Made by a program: the position numbers and the translations under genes. Below the pieces are notes generated by a model, which worked only from the letters and a program-made list of their open reading frames with translations, ran no database searches and was not told the origin of the DNA. A DNA stretch of 64,000 nt from the NCBI RefSeq assembly GCF_007747655.1, contig NZ_CP036274.1:7564001-7628000 (forward strand), written 5' to 3'. The stretch is from Anatilimnocola aggregata. GTDB lineage: Bacteria; Planctomycetota; Planctomycetia; Pirellulales; Pirellulaceae. This document shows, piece after piece, positions 19,050 to 26,995 of the stretch. Position 1 is the first letter of the stretch. Each line of letters starts with the position of its first letter.

Positions 19050-19832
19050 ATGTCTGTGCTCGATCGCTTTCGCCTGGATGGCAAACGCCTGTTGATTACC
19101 GGAGGTAGTCGCGGACTTGGCCGCGAAATGGCCTTGGCTTGTGCCGACGTTGGTGCTGACGTGATCTTGCTCGGGCGAGATGTCGAGAGCCTGAACAAGA
19201 CGGCCGACGATGTGCGGGCACGCGGCCGGCAGGCCTTCACCATTGAGACCGACGTCGGCGATATGACGCAGTGCCAGGCGGCCTGCGAGCGAGCGCTGGC
19301 CGAGTTTGGGCCGATCCATATTTTGATTAACAACGTCGGCGGCAGGCGGCAGAACATTCCCACGCACGAGATGCCCCTGGAGACCTGGCGGCAGTTGATG
19401 GACCTGAATCTGACTAGTACTTTCCTCTGCACCAAGCTGATCGGCGGCGCGATGCTGGCCCGCGGCGAAGGGGGGCGGATCATCAACATTGCTTCGATCA
19501 ATTCGTTGGTTGCCGGGCGAAAGATCGAAGGGCGGCATTACGAAACTGCCAAGGCGGCGGTGCTGCAATTCACCCGCGCGCTGGCCGCCGATTGGGCTCC
19601 GCATGGGATTACCGTGAATGCGATTTTGCCGGGGGGCTTTATGACGGAGCCGAATCAGCGGTGGAAGAAGCTGCACCCGGAAGTGGTCGAGACATTCTTG
19701 CAGCAGATTCCGATGGGCAAATATGGCGAGCCCGAAGACCTTGGTCCGCTGGCCGTTTATCTGGCAAGCGATGCTTCGCGATACATGACGGGCGCGGGGC
19801 TTGTGATCGACGGCGGCTATACGCTGTGGTAG
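19050..19832 (+). CDS. SDR-family NAD(P)-dependent oxidoreductase
   Basis: Classical short-chain dehydrogenase of 260 residues. The Rossmann nucleotide-binding motif TGGSRGLG lies at about residues 18-25, the structural NNVGG follows near 91, the catalytic serine lies in IINIASINS, and the catalytic Tyr-Lys pair in HYETAK. The C-terminal GGYTLW follows VIDG as in gluconate 5-dehydrogenase and 3-oxoacyl-ACP reductase relatives. The substrate cannot be told from sequence; sugar acids or polyols are reasonable candidates. The gene lies between a kinase and a membrane protein gene, all on the plus strand, but no functional link is evident. Confidence 0.92.
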   Translation: MSVLDRFRLDGKRLLITGGSRGLGREMALACADVGADVILLGRDVESLNKTADDVRARGRQAFTIETDVGDMTQCQAACERALAEFGPIHILINNVGGRRQNIPTHEMPLETWRQLMDLNLTSTFLCTKLIGGAMLARGEGGRIINIASINSLVAGRKIEGRHYETAKAAVLQFTRALAADWAPHGITVNAILPGGFMTEPNQRWKKLHPEVVETFLQQIPMGKYGEPEDLGPLAVYLASDASRYMTGAGLVIDGGYTLW

Positions 19833-19902
19833 GAATAGAGGTACTACTCTGTCCTGCATTCGCTTGCTCGTCCCTGTGAGCCGGTTCGTGTCTGCTAATC
19901 GT

Positions 19903-20496
19903 ATGTTAGAACTTTGGCCGCTGCCGGTGCTCGCCATCTATTTCATCCTCAGCGCTTCGCTGCTGGGACGTTGGATGTTGCAGCCAGTGAACGAAACGGC
20001 GGGCCGCTTGCAAGCGCCACGCAAATTCATGCTCACCGACTTTGCCTGGTTGGTGCTGCAGTTGCAACTGGCATTGGGCTTCAGCGTATCGTGGATCGGT
20101 CCCGAGCAGCGGGTGTTCTTACCAATCCTGGGCTTCCTGATGTTCGCCGTTACGATGCTCTGGCTCTTCGGCGTTGGCTTTCTGTCGCGGGCTAATGTCA
20201 CTCAACCGCTGCGGCGAGCGATCTTCACGACCATCCTGCTGCCAGCGACTTTGGGCGTCATGATGGCCCTGCCGGCACTGGTGCTGATGCTGGGAATTCT
20301 CGAAACCGACTTCACCAACTGGGGGGACCTGGCGATTCCGCTGCACGAGTACAATCGCTGGAAAGTGCTGCTGTGGATTGTGACACCGCTATTGCCCGTG
20401 CTGGCCTGGCTGCTGCGGCAGATCTCGTTTTGGGTCGTCAGTGCCCAAGCCGATGAGAAGCTGAAGGGCGAGCCGACCCGGCTCAAGCCCACGTAA
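19903..20496 (+). CDS. Multi-spanning membrane protein of unknown function
   Basis: The product is 197 residues from the ATG at 19903 (MLELWPLPVLAIYF). An earlier in-frame start at 19864 would add a polar stretch before the first membrane segment and is less likely. About five hydrophobic segments are visible: LPVLAIYFILSASLLG, FAWLVLQLQLALGFSV, FLPILGFLMFAVTMLW, ILLPATLGVMMALPAL and VLLWIVTPLLPVLAWLL. The C-terminal tail is charged. No family motif was recognised. It lies 70 bases after the SDR gene and ends before an imperfect palindromic repeat that separates it from the convergent gene. Confidence 0.75.
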   Translation: MLELWPLPVLAIYFILSASLLGRWMLQPVNETAGRLQAPRKFMLTDFAWLVLQLQLALGFSVSWIGPEQRVFLPILGFLMFAVTMLWLFGVGFLSRANVTQPLRRAIFTTILLPATLGVMMALPALVLMLGILETDFTNWGDLAIPLHEYNRWKVLLWIVTPLLPVLAWLLRQISFWVVSAQADEKLKGEPTRLKPT

Positions 20497-20550
20497 CTAA
20501 TCACAAAAAGCTACGGAAATCGTTCACACCGGCAACGTGAGATAGCTAAG

Positions 20551-20645
20551 TAGCCCGACGCGTTAGCGAGGGAGCTATGCTGATTTCGCATTCCGCTGCG
20601 AGGAACGGTTGTTCTTGATTTCCCCTCGCTGACGCGTCGGGCTAT
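20551..20645. repeat. Imperfect long inverted repeat between convergent genes
   Basis: TAGCCCGACGCGTTAGCGAG at 20551-20570 is matched by CTCGCTGACGCGTCGGGCTA at 20625-20644, as an imperfect stem of about 23 bases with a loop of about 50. It sits between the convergent genes ending at 20496 and 20658. The arrangement resembles a dispersed REP/MITE-like intergenic element. It may act as a two-way transcription barrier, but no T-run is present. Confidence 0.8.
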
Positions 20646-20657
20646 CTGCAGAGGCTG

Positions 20658-21437
20658 CTACAGCAGGCTTTCGAGCAGCAGGCGGAGTTTGCGCAGTTCG
20701 CCGGCGTGGTCGACCCCTTCGACCTCGGTGATATACACGCTGAGGCCGTAGTTGTATTTCACCTTTTGCAGTTGCGAGATCAGCTTGCCGTATTCCACAT
20801 CGCCTTGGCCGACGCGAACTTGAAAGCCCTTCTTGTTCGTATCGCGCAGTTGGGTGTGGAAGGTGTATTTCATCAACTTATCGATAGCTTTGCCCTGGGC
20901 ATTGCCATAGATGTACACGCTGGGATCGAGCGTGAGGCCGAGCCCCTTCACGTTGTCGCAGAGGACCGTGACGGTATCCATGTCTTCGCTGAGGCGGCCG
21001 ATCTGGCTCTTCATGCCGACGCGCACACCTTGCTGAGTCGCGATATCGACGAGGCGGCGGAGGTGATCGACCTCTTCATTGAACGGCGTACCCACTTCGG
21101 CCGAGGGGATGGTGAGTGTGACCACTTTCACCGTCTTCGCCAACCGGCAAATGGCCAGGAACTGCTCGTAGTGCGCTTCGCCGGTGGCAGCGATGCGAAC
21201 ATCAAAGGCGATGATATCGAGCCGCTCCGTGTTGCGACATTGTTCGACCGCTTTGTCGAAATTGGCGGCAATGAACGAAGGCTTGAACTGCTCGCGATCT
21301 TCGAACATCGCTAGTTCAACGCCGGTATATTCCAAGCCACTGAGGCGGTCCAAAGCGGCAGGCAACGACAAGTCGGGAAGGCAATCTGTAGAGGCCGAGA
21401 CAAACACCGTGCAAAGCTCCTCGTGCGTGCGAACCAT
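20658..21437 (-). CDS. Sugar phosphate isomerase/epimerase-like TIM-barrel protein
   Basis: The product is 259 residues, the usual size of the xylose-isomerase-like TIM-barrel (AP endonuclease 2) superfamily. Typical features are the start of the barrel with a GVELAMF strand, HYEQFLAICRLAKTVKVVTLTIP, LGLTLDPSVYIY (acidic metal-ligand region), TFHTQLRDTN with a His/Asp pair, and the last strand VYITEVEGVDHAG. Family members isomerise or epimerise sugars with a divalent metal; the substrate here is not deducible. There is no signal peptide. It is on the same strand as, and downstream of, the small membrane protein and kinase genes, but 107 bases apart. Confidence 0.82.
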   Translation of the reverse strand: MVRTHEELCTVFVSASTDCLPDLSLPAALDRLSGLEYTGVELAMFEDREQFKPSFIAANFDKAVEQCRNTERLDIIAFDVRIAATGEAHYEQFLAICRLAKTVKVVTLTIPSAEVGTPFNEEVDHLRRLVDIATQQGVRVGMKSQIGRLSEDMDTVTVLCDNVKGLGLTLDPSVYIYGNAQGKAIDKLMKYTFHTQLRDTNKKGFQVRVGQGDVEYGKLISQLQKVKYNYGLSVYITEVEGVDHAGELRKLRLLLESLL

Positions 21438-21544
21438 CCGTGACGGGCCAACCAGGAGAGGAATGGTCCCCAGTCGCGTAGCTTAGCGGCAAGTGCCATC
21501 TGCGGGCAACACCACCCAGGCAGTTGCGGTGCTAGCGAGGCAGG

Positions 21545-21760
21545 TCACTTGCCATCGTCTTCCGGCTCGGGTTCGGGTGCCACGTAGATGAAGCGCGAGA
21601 CTTGCATGAGCACGATTCCCACGCCCCCCAAGGCTAACGAACCCCAACGAACTCCGGTCAAATCGATCCGGGCGAAGCGAAACAACAGCGAGTCAGCAAT
21701 GGCCAGCAGCATCAGCACGACGCCGAGCCAATAGATGCCGCGAATCACGGAGGGAGACAT
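21545..21760 (-). CDS. Small two-helix membrane protein downstream of the kinase
   Basis: The product is 71 residues with two hydrophobic segments (about 8-28, IYWLGVVLMLLAIADSLLF, and 40-58, SLALGGVGIVLMQVSRFIY) and a short acidic tail (EPEPEDDGK). It begins 48 bases after the kinase gene on the same strand, so co-transcription with the sigma factor and kinase is plausible. No family was recognised. It could be a small accessory membrane subunit or an unrelated gene. Confidence 0.7.
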   Translation of the reverse strand: MSPSVIRGIYWLGVVLMLLAIADSLLFRFARIDLTGVRWGSLALGGVGIVLMQVSRFIYVAPEPEPEDDGK

Positions 21761-21808
21761 GATTTATTCCGCCAGAGATAGCAACGCTTCACCACGCAGC
21801 GGAATATC

Positions 21809-23902
21809 TTAGCGGATAGCCGCCACCAGCGCGCGGGCGAAAGCAGCTCCATCATCGGCACCCTTGCCAGTGATGATCTTGCCGGAGGTAACGACGCCAC
21901 TTTTCTCTCTCTGAGCGGGGCAAGCGCGAAAATCGGGCAGCAACTCAGCCGTGAGCCCGCCAGCAACATGTGTTTCACTGGTGAGCAGATCGAAGGCCGC
22001 GAGGACGTTCTGGCCCCCGCAAATCGCAGCGATTGGCTTGTCCTCCTGCTGGAACTCACGGATGAGCCGTTCGGTCTGAATGCGACCTTCACCCGGGCTG
22101 GTCAATTCGCCCAACGAATACCCGGCAAACGCCAGCGCGTCGTAATCGCGGGCACGAACGGCACTCGACAGTTTCAGATCCGGCACTAACTTTCCGCGCG
22201 GGCTTTGCTGCACCAAATTGCAAATCGTTCCATCGCTGGAAGCAGTCACAAGGTCGACAGTATTGGGCAACGCGTCTTTGACGTTCGCATAGTCGGGGTA
22301 ATACAACTGATATTGCGGCACGATCATCAAGATCTTAGCTCGATTCCCCACCGCAGGCGGCACCACCTTCGGACTGGTGCTGCTGTTCGTTTTTGGGTGC
22401 TGACTGACGGGCGGGGCCACGGGGAGTTGCTGCTGTCGTTCGATTTTCGGTGGCTCGTTTGCCTTGGCCAATTCGGGCTGGCGCGTTGCCTTGCCACTGC
22501 CGCCGAAGATCAGCCACGCGACGGTAATGACCAAGGCCGCGGCGGTGGCGATTGCGCCACCCCACAACAGCGGCGGAACGCTGTCGGGCTTTTTGGCGTG
22601 GATGCCCGAGAGTGACTTGCCAACAACAGGGAGGGCTCCCAGATCGATGGCGTTTAAATCGGGAAGGGCCAGTTCAGGAACCAGATGATCGCCGGCCAGG
22701 GACTTTGGTGATTCAGCTTCTGCCAGCATCGTTGCCGCGGGAAGTGGCCGAGGTTTGGGTTCCGTTGATGTCGTCGCCAGCGACCGCGAGCGGGCTATCG
22801 GCTGCAAAGCTTGAGCGAGATCGGCTGGTCGGGCGTAACGGTCCGCGGGATTCTTGGCCATCATCCGTTCGAGAATCGCAGCCAGATCATCGGGGACTTC
22901 CGGCCGGCGGAGTTGAATCGGCGTGGGCTGACAAGTCTTATGGGCGTGCAACTTGTCGACGATGGAACCACCGATGAATGGTGGTTCGCCAGCCAGCAGA
23001 AAATAAAGGGTGCAGCCGAGGCTATAAATATCGGCCCGGATATCGGCGGCATGAGCGTCGGTCGCCTGTTCGGGGGCGATGTAATCGGGCGTTCCAAGCA
23101 CTGAGCCAACACGGGTGGCATTCGCGGGACGTTCGGGCTCTTCGCCCGCTTCGTGGGCACTTTGCCAGGCCTGACTAGCCAGCCGCGCGAGGCCAAAGTC
23201 GAGAATCTTCAAAACACCGGCCCGAGTCACCATCAGGTTTTGCGGCTTGATATCGCGATGGATCATTCCCTTCTCGTGCGCGTGCTGCAAGCCGAGTGCA
23301 GCCTGACGAATGAGGTGAGCGGCCTGCTGCGGCGGCAAGGGGCCCGTCTTGGCCAGCAGGCGATCGAGACTCGCGCCGTCGACGAACTCCATCACCAAAA
23401 AGTGCAGGTCGCCGGCATGCTCTGCATCGTGCGCGGTCACGATGTTGCCGTGAGACAGCTTGGCGGCGGTCTTCACTTCTCGTTCGAACCGTTCGAGCGC
23501 GGCAGGACTGGAGACGAGCGCGGAGTTAATCACCTTGAGGGCAACCATCCGTTCCATCAGGCGATGCTCCGCCTTAAAGACCGCCCCCATACCCCCTGCA
23601 CCGAGCAACCCGAGGACGCGATAGCGCGCGTGGTCGCGCAGGGGCTGCGGAATCTCGTGCAACTTGGCTGGCTTGGCTGGGACGGTCTTATCGCTGGCAC
23701 GAAAGCCGCTCGTCGCCGCTTCGCGAGCGCGAATGAGGAGGGTATCGTCGGGAGTGCTGGCCAGCGCTTCGCAGCACGTCGTGCAGCTGCCCAGGTGCGA
23801 TTCGACGGCGATCATTTCCGCAGGTGACAACCGCCCCTGGCCATACGCCAGCAGCGAGGCCGGCGACGGATGCTCAGGCGCAATGGAAGCTGCTGGTTTC
23901 AT
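21809..23902 (-). CDS. Ser/Thr kinase fused to anti-sigma-like zinc finger and DJ-1/PfpI-like domain
   Basis: The product is 697 residues in four parts. Residues 1-60 carry an HxxxCxxC motif (H36, C40, C43) as in zinc-binding anti-sigma factors (zf-HC2). Residues 94-370 are a complete Hanks-type kinase: glycine loop LGAGGMGAVF, K123, HRDIKPQN at 215-222, DFG at 235-237, and activation segment GTPDYIAPEQ. A single membrane helix lies at about 446-467. Residues about 521-697, presumably outside the cytoplasm, resemble a DJ-1/PfpI (class I amidotransferase-like) domain with nucleophile-elbow cysteine C628 in AAICGGQN. The gene lies 111 bases after an ECF sigma factor on the same strand. In planctomycetes ECF factors are often next to kinases; here the anti-sigma-like module is part of the kinase. 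Signal and substrate unknown. Confidence 0.9.
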   Translation of the reverse strand: MKPAASIAPEHPSPASLLAYGQGRLSPAEMIAVESHLGSCTTCCEALASTPDDTLLIRAREAATSGFRASDKTVPAKPAKLHEIPQPLRDHARYRVLGLLGAGGMGAVFKAEHRLMERMVALKVINSALVSSPAALERFEREVKTAAKLSHGNIVTAHDAEHAGDLHFLVMEFVDGASLDRLLAKTGPLPPQQAAHLIRQAALGLQHAHEKGMIHRDIKPQNLMVTRAGVLKILDFGLARLASQAWQSAHEAGEEPERPANATRVGSVLGTPDYIAPEQATDAHAADIRADIYSLGCTLYFLLAGEPPFIGGSIVDKLHAHKTCQPTPIQLRRPEVPDDLAAILERMMAKNPADRYARPADLAQALQPIARSRSLATTSTEPKPRPLPAATMLAEAESPKSLAGDHLVPELALPDLNAIDLGALPVVGKSLSGIHAKKPDSVPPLLWGGAIATAAALVITVAWLIFGGSGKATRQPELAKANEPPKIERQQQLPVAPPVSQHPKTNSSTSPKVVPPAVGNRAKILMIVPQYQLYYPDYANVKDALPNTVDLVTASSDGTICNLVQQSPRGKLVPDLKLSSAVRARDYDALAFAGYSLGELTSPGEGRIQTERLIREFQQEDKPIAAICGGQNVLAAFDLLTSETHVAGGLTAELLPDFRACPAQREKSGVVTSGKIITGKGADDGAAFARALVAAIR

Positions 23903-24013
23903 GATGACGAGAACTGCCCAGTCTGCGAACGATTCGGCGGACCGCCTTACCTTCTTAATGTACCCCCCGCGAACGATCTTTCAGAGCTTTTCTGGAAAAT
24001 CTGATTTTGACAA

Positions 24014-24595
24014 CTAGTCATCGATCAGGCCGCGAGATTCCTGCCGCAGGCGGGCCAGGATGCGGCTCTTGGCGATGAACACGGCATTCACGGTAAGCCC
24101 TAACTCCGTTGCCACTTGCGCGGCGGGCGTGCCATCGAGCGCTACTCGCTCGAAGGCTTTCCAGGTGGCCGGCTCAAACTCGCTTCGCAGCCGGCCCAGC
24201 AACTGCTGGGTAACGTAGCGGTCGTGTTCCAGATCCCAGGCCTGCGTCAGACCGCTGTTGGGGTCGGTCAACTGATCGAGCAGTTCCTGCACCTGCCCCT
24301 GGTTGGCATTTTCCCGTTTCTTCGACCGCCAGGAATCGCGTACGCAGTTGATCGTCACCGTTCGGAGCCAGGTGCGGAAGGCCCCGGTCCGGCCGTTATG
24401 TTCGAAATCTTTCAACCGTCGCGCCACCACCGTCAGCACGTCTTGCACCAAGTCGTCGGCATCCGCCTGCAGCACCGATTGCCGCTTGAGCCAGCCACGA
24501 ATCAGCGGATCGTACAGTTCCACCAGCGTTTGCCACTGCGACGCAGCCGGATCGTGGCGGATTCGCTCGAGCAAGCTGGCCGAAGTTGTGGACAT
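24014..24595 (-). CDS. ECF-type RNA polymerase sigma factor
   Basis: The product is 193 residues with the ECF layout. Region 2 (about 25-90) includes DADDLVQDVLTVVARR and the -10-contacting TFRTWLRTV-like helix, read here as AFRTWLRTVTINCVRD. Region 4 (about 135-188) carries a helix-turn-helix, GTPAAQVATELGLTVNAVF followed by AKSRILARLRQE. No region 3, so ECF rather than a housekeeping sigma. It is directly upstream of the zinc-finger kinase on the same strand, and its 5' end faces the ketoacyl synthase gene across 293 bases. The kinase may control it through its N-terminal zinc finger or by phosphorylation; this is inference from the gene pair. Confidence 0.92.
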   Translation of the reverse strand: MSTTSASLLERIRHDPAASQWQTLVELYDPLIRGWLKRQSVLQADADDLVQDVLTVVARRLKDFEHNGRTGAFRTWLRTVTINCVRDSWRSKKRENANQGQVQELLDQLTDPNSGLTQAWDLEHDRYVTQQLLGRLRSEFEPATWKAFERVALDGTPAAQVATELGLTVNAVFIAKSRILARLRQESRGLIDD

Positions 24596-24888
24596 GGCAG
24601 ATGGTCTCGCTGAAGGCAGCGAATCTCAAGGGGACGAAGTTGTCCGCGGTCCGCAATTCTACCCCAGTCCGAATTCACGAGCGGAGGCGTTCTGGCGGCT
24701 GTGGCGAAAGAATTCTCGGAAGATTTCCCTGCGACCAGTGAACCACTGTCCACGTTGTGCGGTTACAAGGGGAGCGAGCCAGGAATACTTGTGGAATAGG
24801 CAGGAGCGCGATAGGTTCGAGCTTTTGGCTGCAGAAGTTCGTTGGCAGGATATGGGGACGCGCTGCCCGCCCCGGCAATGAGAAAAAA

Positions 24889-26169
24889 ATGCCCGTTTCG
24901 CACATCATACCGACGCATCAACCGGCCCAACTGCCGGACCATCAACGGATTGTCATTACGGGCATCGGTCTGACCGCGCCAAACGGCAACAACCTGGCCG
25001 AATATCGGGCTGCGCTGCTGGCTGGCAAGAGTGGCGTAACGGCCTACGAAATTCGGTACGTCGGCGAGACCCTGGCGGGCATCTGCAAGTTCGATGCGCT
25101 GCGGTATCAATCGAAAAAAGATCTGCGCCGCGGCACTCGCGCCGGCAGCGTGGGGATTTATTGCACGAACGAAGCGATTCGCGATGCGGGACTCGCCTGG
25201 GACACGATCGACAAGAGCCGGGTCGGGATTTATCTCGGCATTACCGAGCACGGCAACGTCGAAACCGAGAACGAAGTCTATGCGCTGAAAGGCTACGACT
25301 ACGACGTGCAGTTCTGGTCGCACCATCACAATCCGCGCACCGTGGCGAATAACCCGGCCGGTGAAACCTCGCTGAATCTAGGTGTGACCGGTCCGCACTA
25401 CACCATTGGCGCCGCCTGTGCCGCCGGCAATGCCGGGCTGATTCAAGGGGCTCAGATGCTGCGGTTGGGCGATTGCGATGTGGCACTGGCCGGCGGCGTG
25501 TCGGAAAGCGTGCACACGTTCGGCATTTTCGCCAGCTTTAAGAGCCAGGGAGCGCTCGCTTCGCATAGCGATCCGGCGAAAGCGTCGCGGCCGTTCGACA
25601 CTCAGCGGAACGGCATCGTCGTGGCTGAAGGTGGTTGTACTTACGTTCTGGAAAGGCTGGATGACGCTCGTCGTCGCGGGGCAAAGATTTACGGCGAATT
25701 GGCCGGCTACGCCATCAACACCGACGCCACCGACTTCGTGCTGCCCAACCCTGAGCGGCAGGCGGAGTGCGTTCAATTGGCGCTCAAACGGGGCGGGCTC
25801 GAGCCGCGCGATATCGATATCGTCAGCACGCACGCAACCGGCACTGGCCAGGGTGACACGCAGGAATGCGATGCCTTGCGACGCGTATTTGCCTCCAGCG
25901 ACAAGACCTATTTCAACAACACCAAGAGCTTCATTGGTCACGCGATGGGCGCGGCCGGGGCCCTGGAACTGGCTGGCAATTTGCCCGCGTTTGACGACGG
26001 CATTTGCCATCACACGATCAATGTCGATGAACTCGATCCCGAGTGTGCCCTGACCACGCTGGTGATCGATGCTCCCCGGCCAATTGGTCCGGTGAAATAC
26101 ATCCTGAATAACTCGTTCGGCATGCTGGGAATCAACTCGGTCGTGATTATTCAGAAGTACATCGGCTAA
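24889..26169 (+). CDS. Beta-ketoacyl-ACP synthase, KAS II (FabF) type
   Basis: Decarboxylative Claisen condensation of malonyl-ACP with an acyl thioester. The product is 426 residues from the ATG at 24889; the upstream in-frame extension has no family-like sequence. The catalytic triad is visible: C177 in GAACAAGNAG, H315 in STHATGTGQGD, and H351 in SFIGHAMGAAG. The C-terminal NNSFGMLGINSVVI matches the family (usually NSFGFGGxN; here GMLG). Followed 442 bases later by an acyl carrier protein. It diverges from mainstream FabF at the GFGG loop, so it may serve a specialised lipid or polyketide-like pathway rather than bulk fatty acid synthesis; hence no gene symbol. Confidence 0.9.
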   Translation: MPVSHIIPTHQPAQLPDHQRIVITGIGLTAPNGNNLAEYRAALLAGKSGVTAYEIRYVGETLAGICKFDALRYQSKKDLRRGTRAGSVGIYCTNEAIRDAGLAWDTIDKSRVGIYLGITEHGNVETENEVYALKGYDYDVQFWSHHHNPRTVANNPAGETSLNLGVTGPHYTIGAACAAGNAGLIQGAQMLRLGDCDVALAGGVSESVHTFGIFASFKSQGALASHSDPAKASRPFDTQRNGIVVAEGGCTYVLERLDDARRRGAKIYGELAGYAINTDATDFVLPNPERQAECVQLALKRGGLEPRDIDIVSTHATGTGQGDTQECDALRRVFASSDKTYFNNTKSFIGHAMGAAGALELAGNLPAFDDGICHHTINVDELDPECALTTLVIDAPRPIGPVKYILNNSFGMLGINSVVIIQKYIG

Positions 26170-26180
26170 TGATGATGCAG

Positions 26181-26252
26181 GGGTCGGGAGTCTTTGGCGA
26201 AAGTCGATTCAGCTACGAAGAAGGGTTCACTTCGCCAAAGACTCCCGATCCC
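26181..26252. repeat. Long hairpin repeat after the ketoacyl synthase gene
   Basis: GGGTCGGGAGTCTTTGGCGA at 26181-26200 pairs with TCGCCAAAGACTCCCGATCC at 26232-26251, a stem of about 21 bases with one wobble and a 29-base loop. It starts 12 bases after the stop codon. It looks like a dispersed REP-type element and may end transcription of the synthase gene, though no T-run follows. Confidence 0.85.
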
Positions 26253-26289
26253 GGACGCCTCACCACAATTGCAAACCGCAAAAGAGGGA

Positions 26290-26319
26290 TGTTGATAAAT
26301 GCCAGCATTTATCAACATC
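26290..26319. promoter_or_regulatory. Perfect AT-rich palindrome, candidate operator
   Basis: ATGTTGATAAATG, CCAG loop, CATTTATCAACAT: a perfect 13-base inverted repeat, AT-rich in a GC-rich genome. This is the size and symmetry expected of a dimeric repressor site or a stem-loop in RNA. It is 293 bases before the ACP gene. Confidence 0.6.
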
Positions 26320-26353
26320 AATTTGCATGGCGCACGGGTTTGGCGCTCGATGC

Positions 26354-26382
26354 TGTTGATTAATCGCGGTGATAAATCAACA
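26354..26382. promoter_or_regulatory. Second GTTGAT-type dyad, candidate operator
   Basis: TGTTGATT and AATCAACA are separated by 13 bases. The half-sites match those of the perfect palindrome 35 bases upstream (TGTTGATAAAT / ATTTATCAACA), so the two may bind the same protein. Confidence 0.45.
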
Positions 26383-26611
26383 AAGAGGATCAAAATGGTG
26401 CTGGATTTTCGCGAGGGATGGTGGCGGCTGAGGGAATCGGCCCGCTGCTGAAATTCTGCCAGGGACCAAGGCCTGCCCGTCGCCAATGGCGGCGTTTTCG
26501 CTACAATTCGGGATTCCGGCCAGTTCGGGTGGGGCACAGAGGCCCGCGCAGTCTGCCAGGCTGGATCATGGGTGGCCTCACAGGTTTTGATTTGAAACGG
26601 TTGAATTTGCT

Positions 26612-26872
26612 ATGACGAACGCTGAAATTCGCGACGAAATTCTCGATATTCTTTCCGACATTGCCCCCGATGAAGACCTCAGCGGGCTGGTCGACGAGAA
26701 GCCCTTCCGCGAGCAGTTAGAGCTCGACAGCATGGACTTTCTCGACATCGTGATGGAACTGCGCAAGCGGCACCGCATCCAGATTCCGGAAGGGGATTAC
26801 ACCCATCTCGCCAGCATGGCCAGCACCGTGGCCTACCTGGAACCGACCATGAAGGACATGGTGAAGAAGTAG
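26612..26872 (+). CDS. Acyl carrier protein
   Basis: The product is 86 residues, acidic and helical. The phosphopantetheine attachment serine is S40 in LELDSMDFLD, matching the DSL/DSM motif at the start of helix II. It carries acyl intermediates as thioesters. It lies downstream of the ketoacyl synthase on the same strand, so the two probably work together, but the 442-base palindrome-rich gap suggests separate control. It is unlike the housekeeping AcpP at the motif (DSM instead of DSL) and has a longer C-terminus, again pointing to a dedicated carrier. Confidence 0.9.
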   Translation: MTNAEIRDEILDILSDIAPDEDLSGLVDEKPFREQLELDSMDFLDIVMELRKRHRIQIPEGDYTHLASMASTVAYLEPTMKDMVKK

Positions 26873-26995
26873 TTCGGTCGCCCGCCCAGCAAACAGCACT
26901 TGAATTCTGCAAGTGGCGTTTGGTGATGGCTGGCGATACATTCAAGGCTGCCGATGGGCGTTTGTGGGCTGCATTTTCTCCTGCGGAGTTTAGTC

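Larger units (their letters stand above)
26170..26611. other. Palindrome-rich intergenic region between ketoacyl synthase and ACP genes
   Basis: 442 bases with three separate dyad elements listed individually (26181-26252, 26290-26319, 26354-26382). No coding frame with codon character is present. The second and third elements share the half-site GTTGAT and could be operator-like. Beyond 26400 the sequence is GC-rich and unremarkable apart from a TACAAT hexamer at 26502-26507 without a good -35. Confidence 0.6.
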
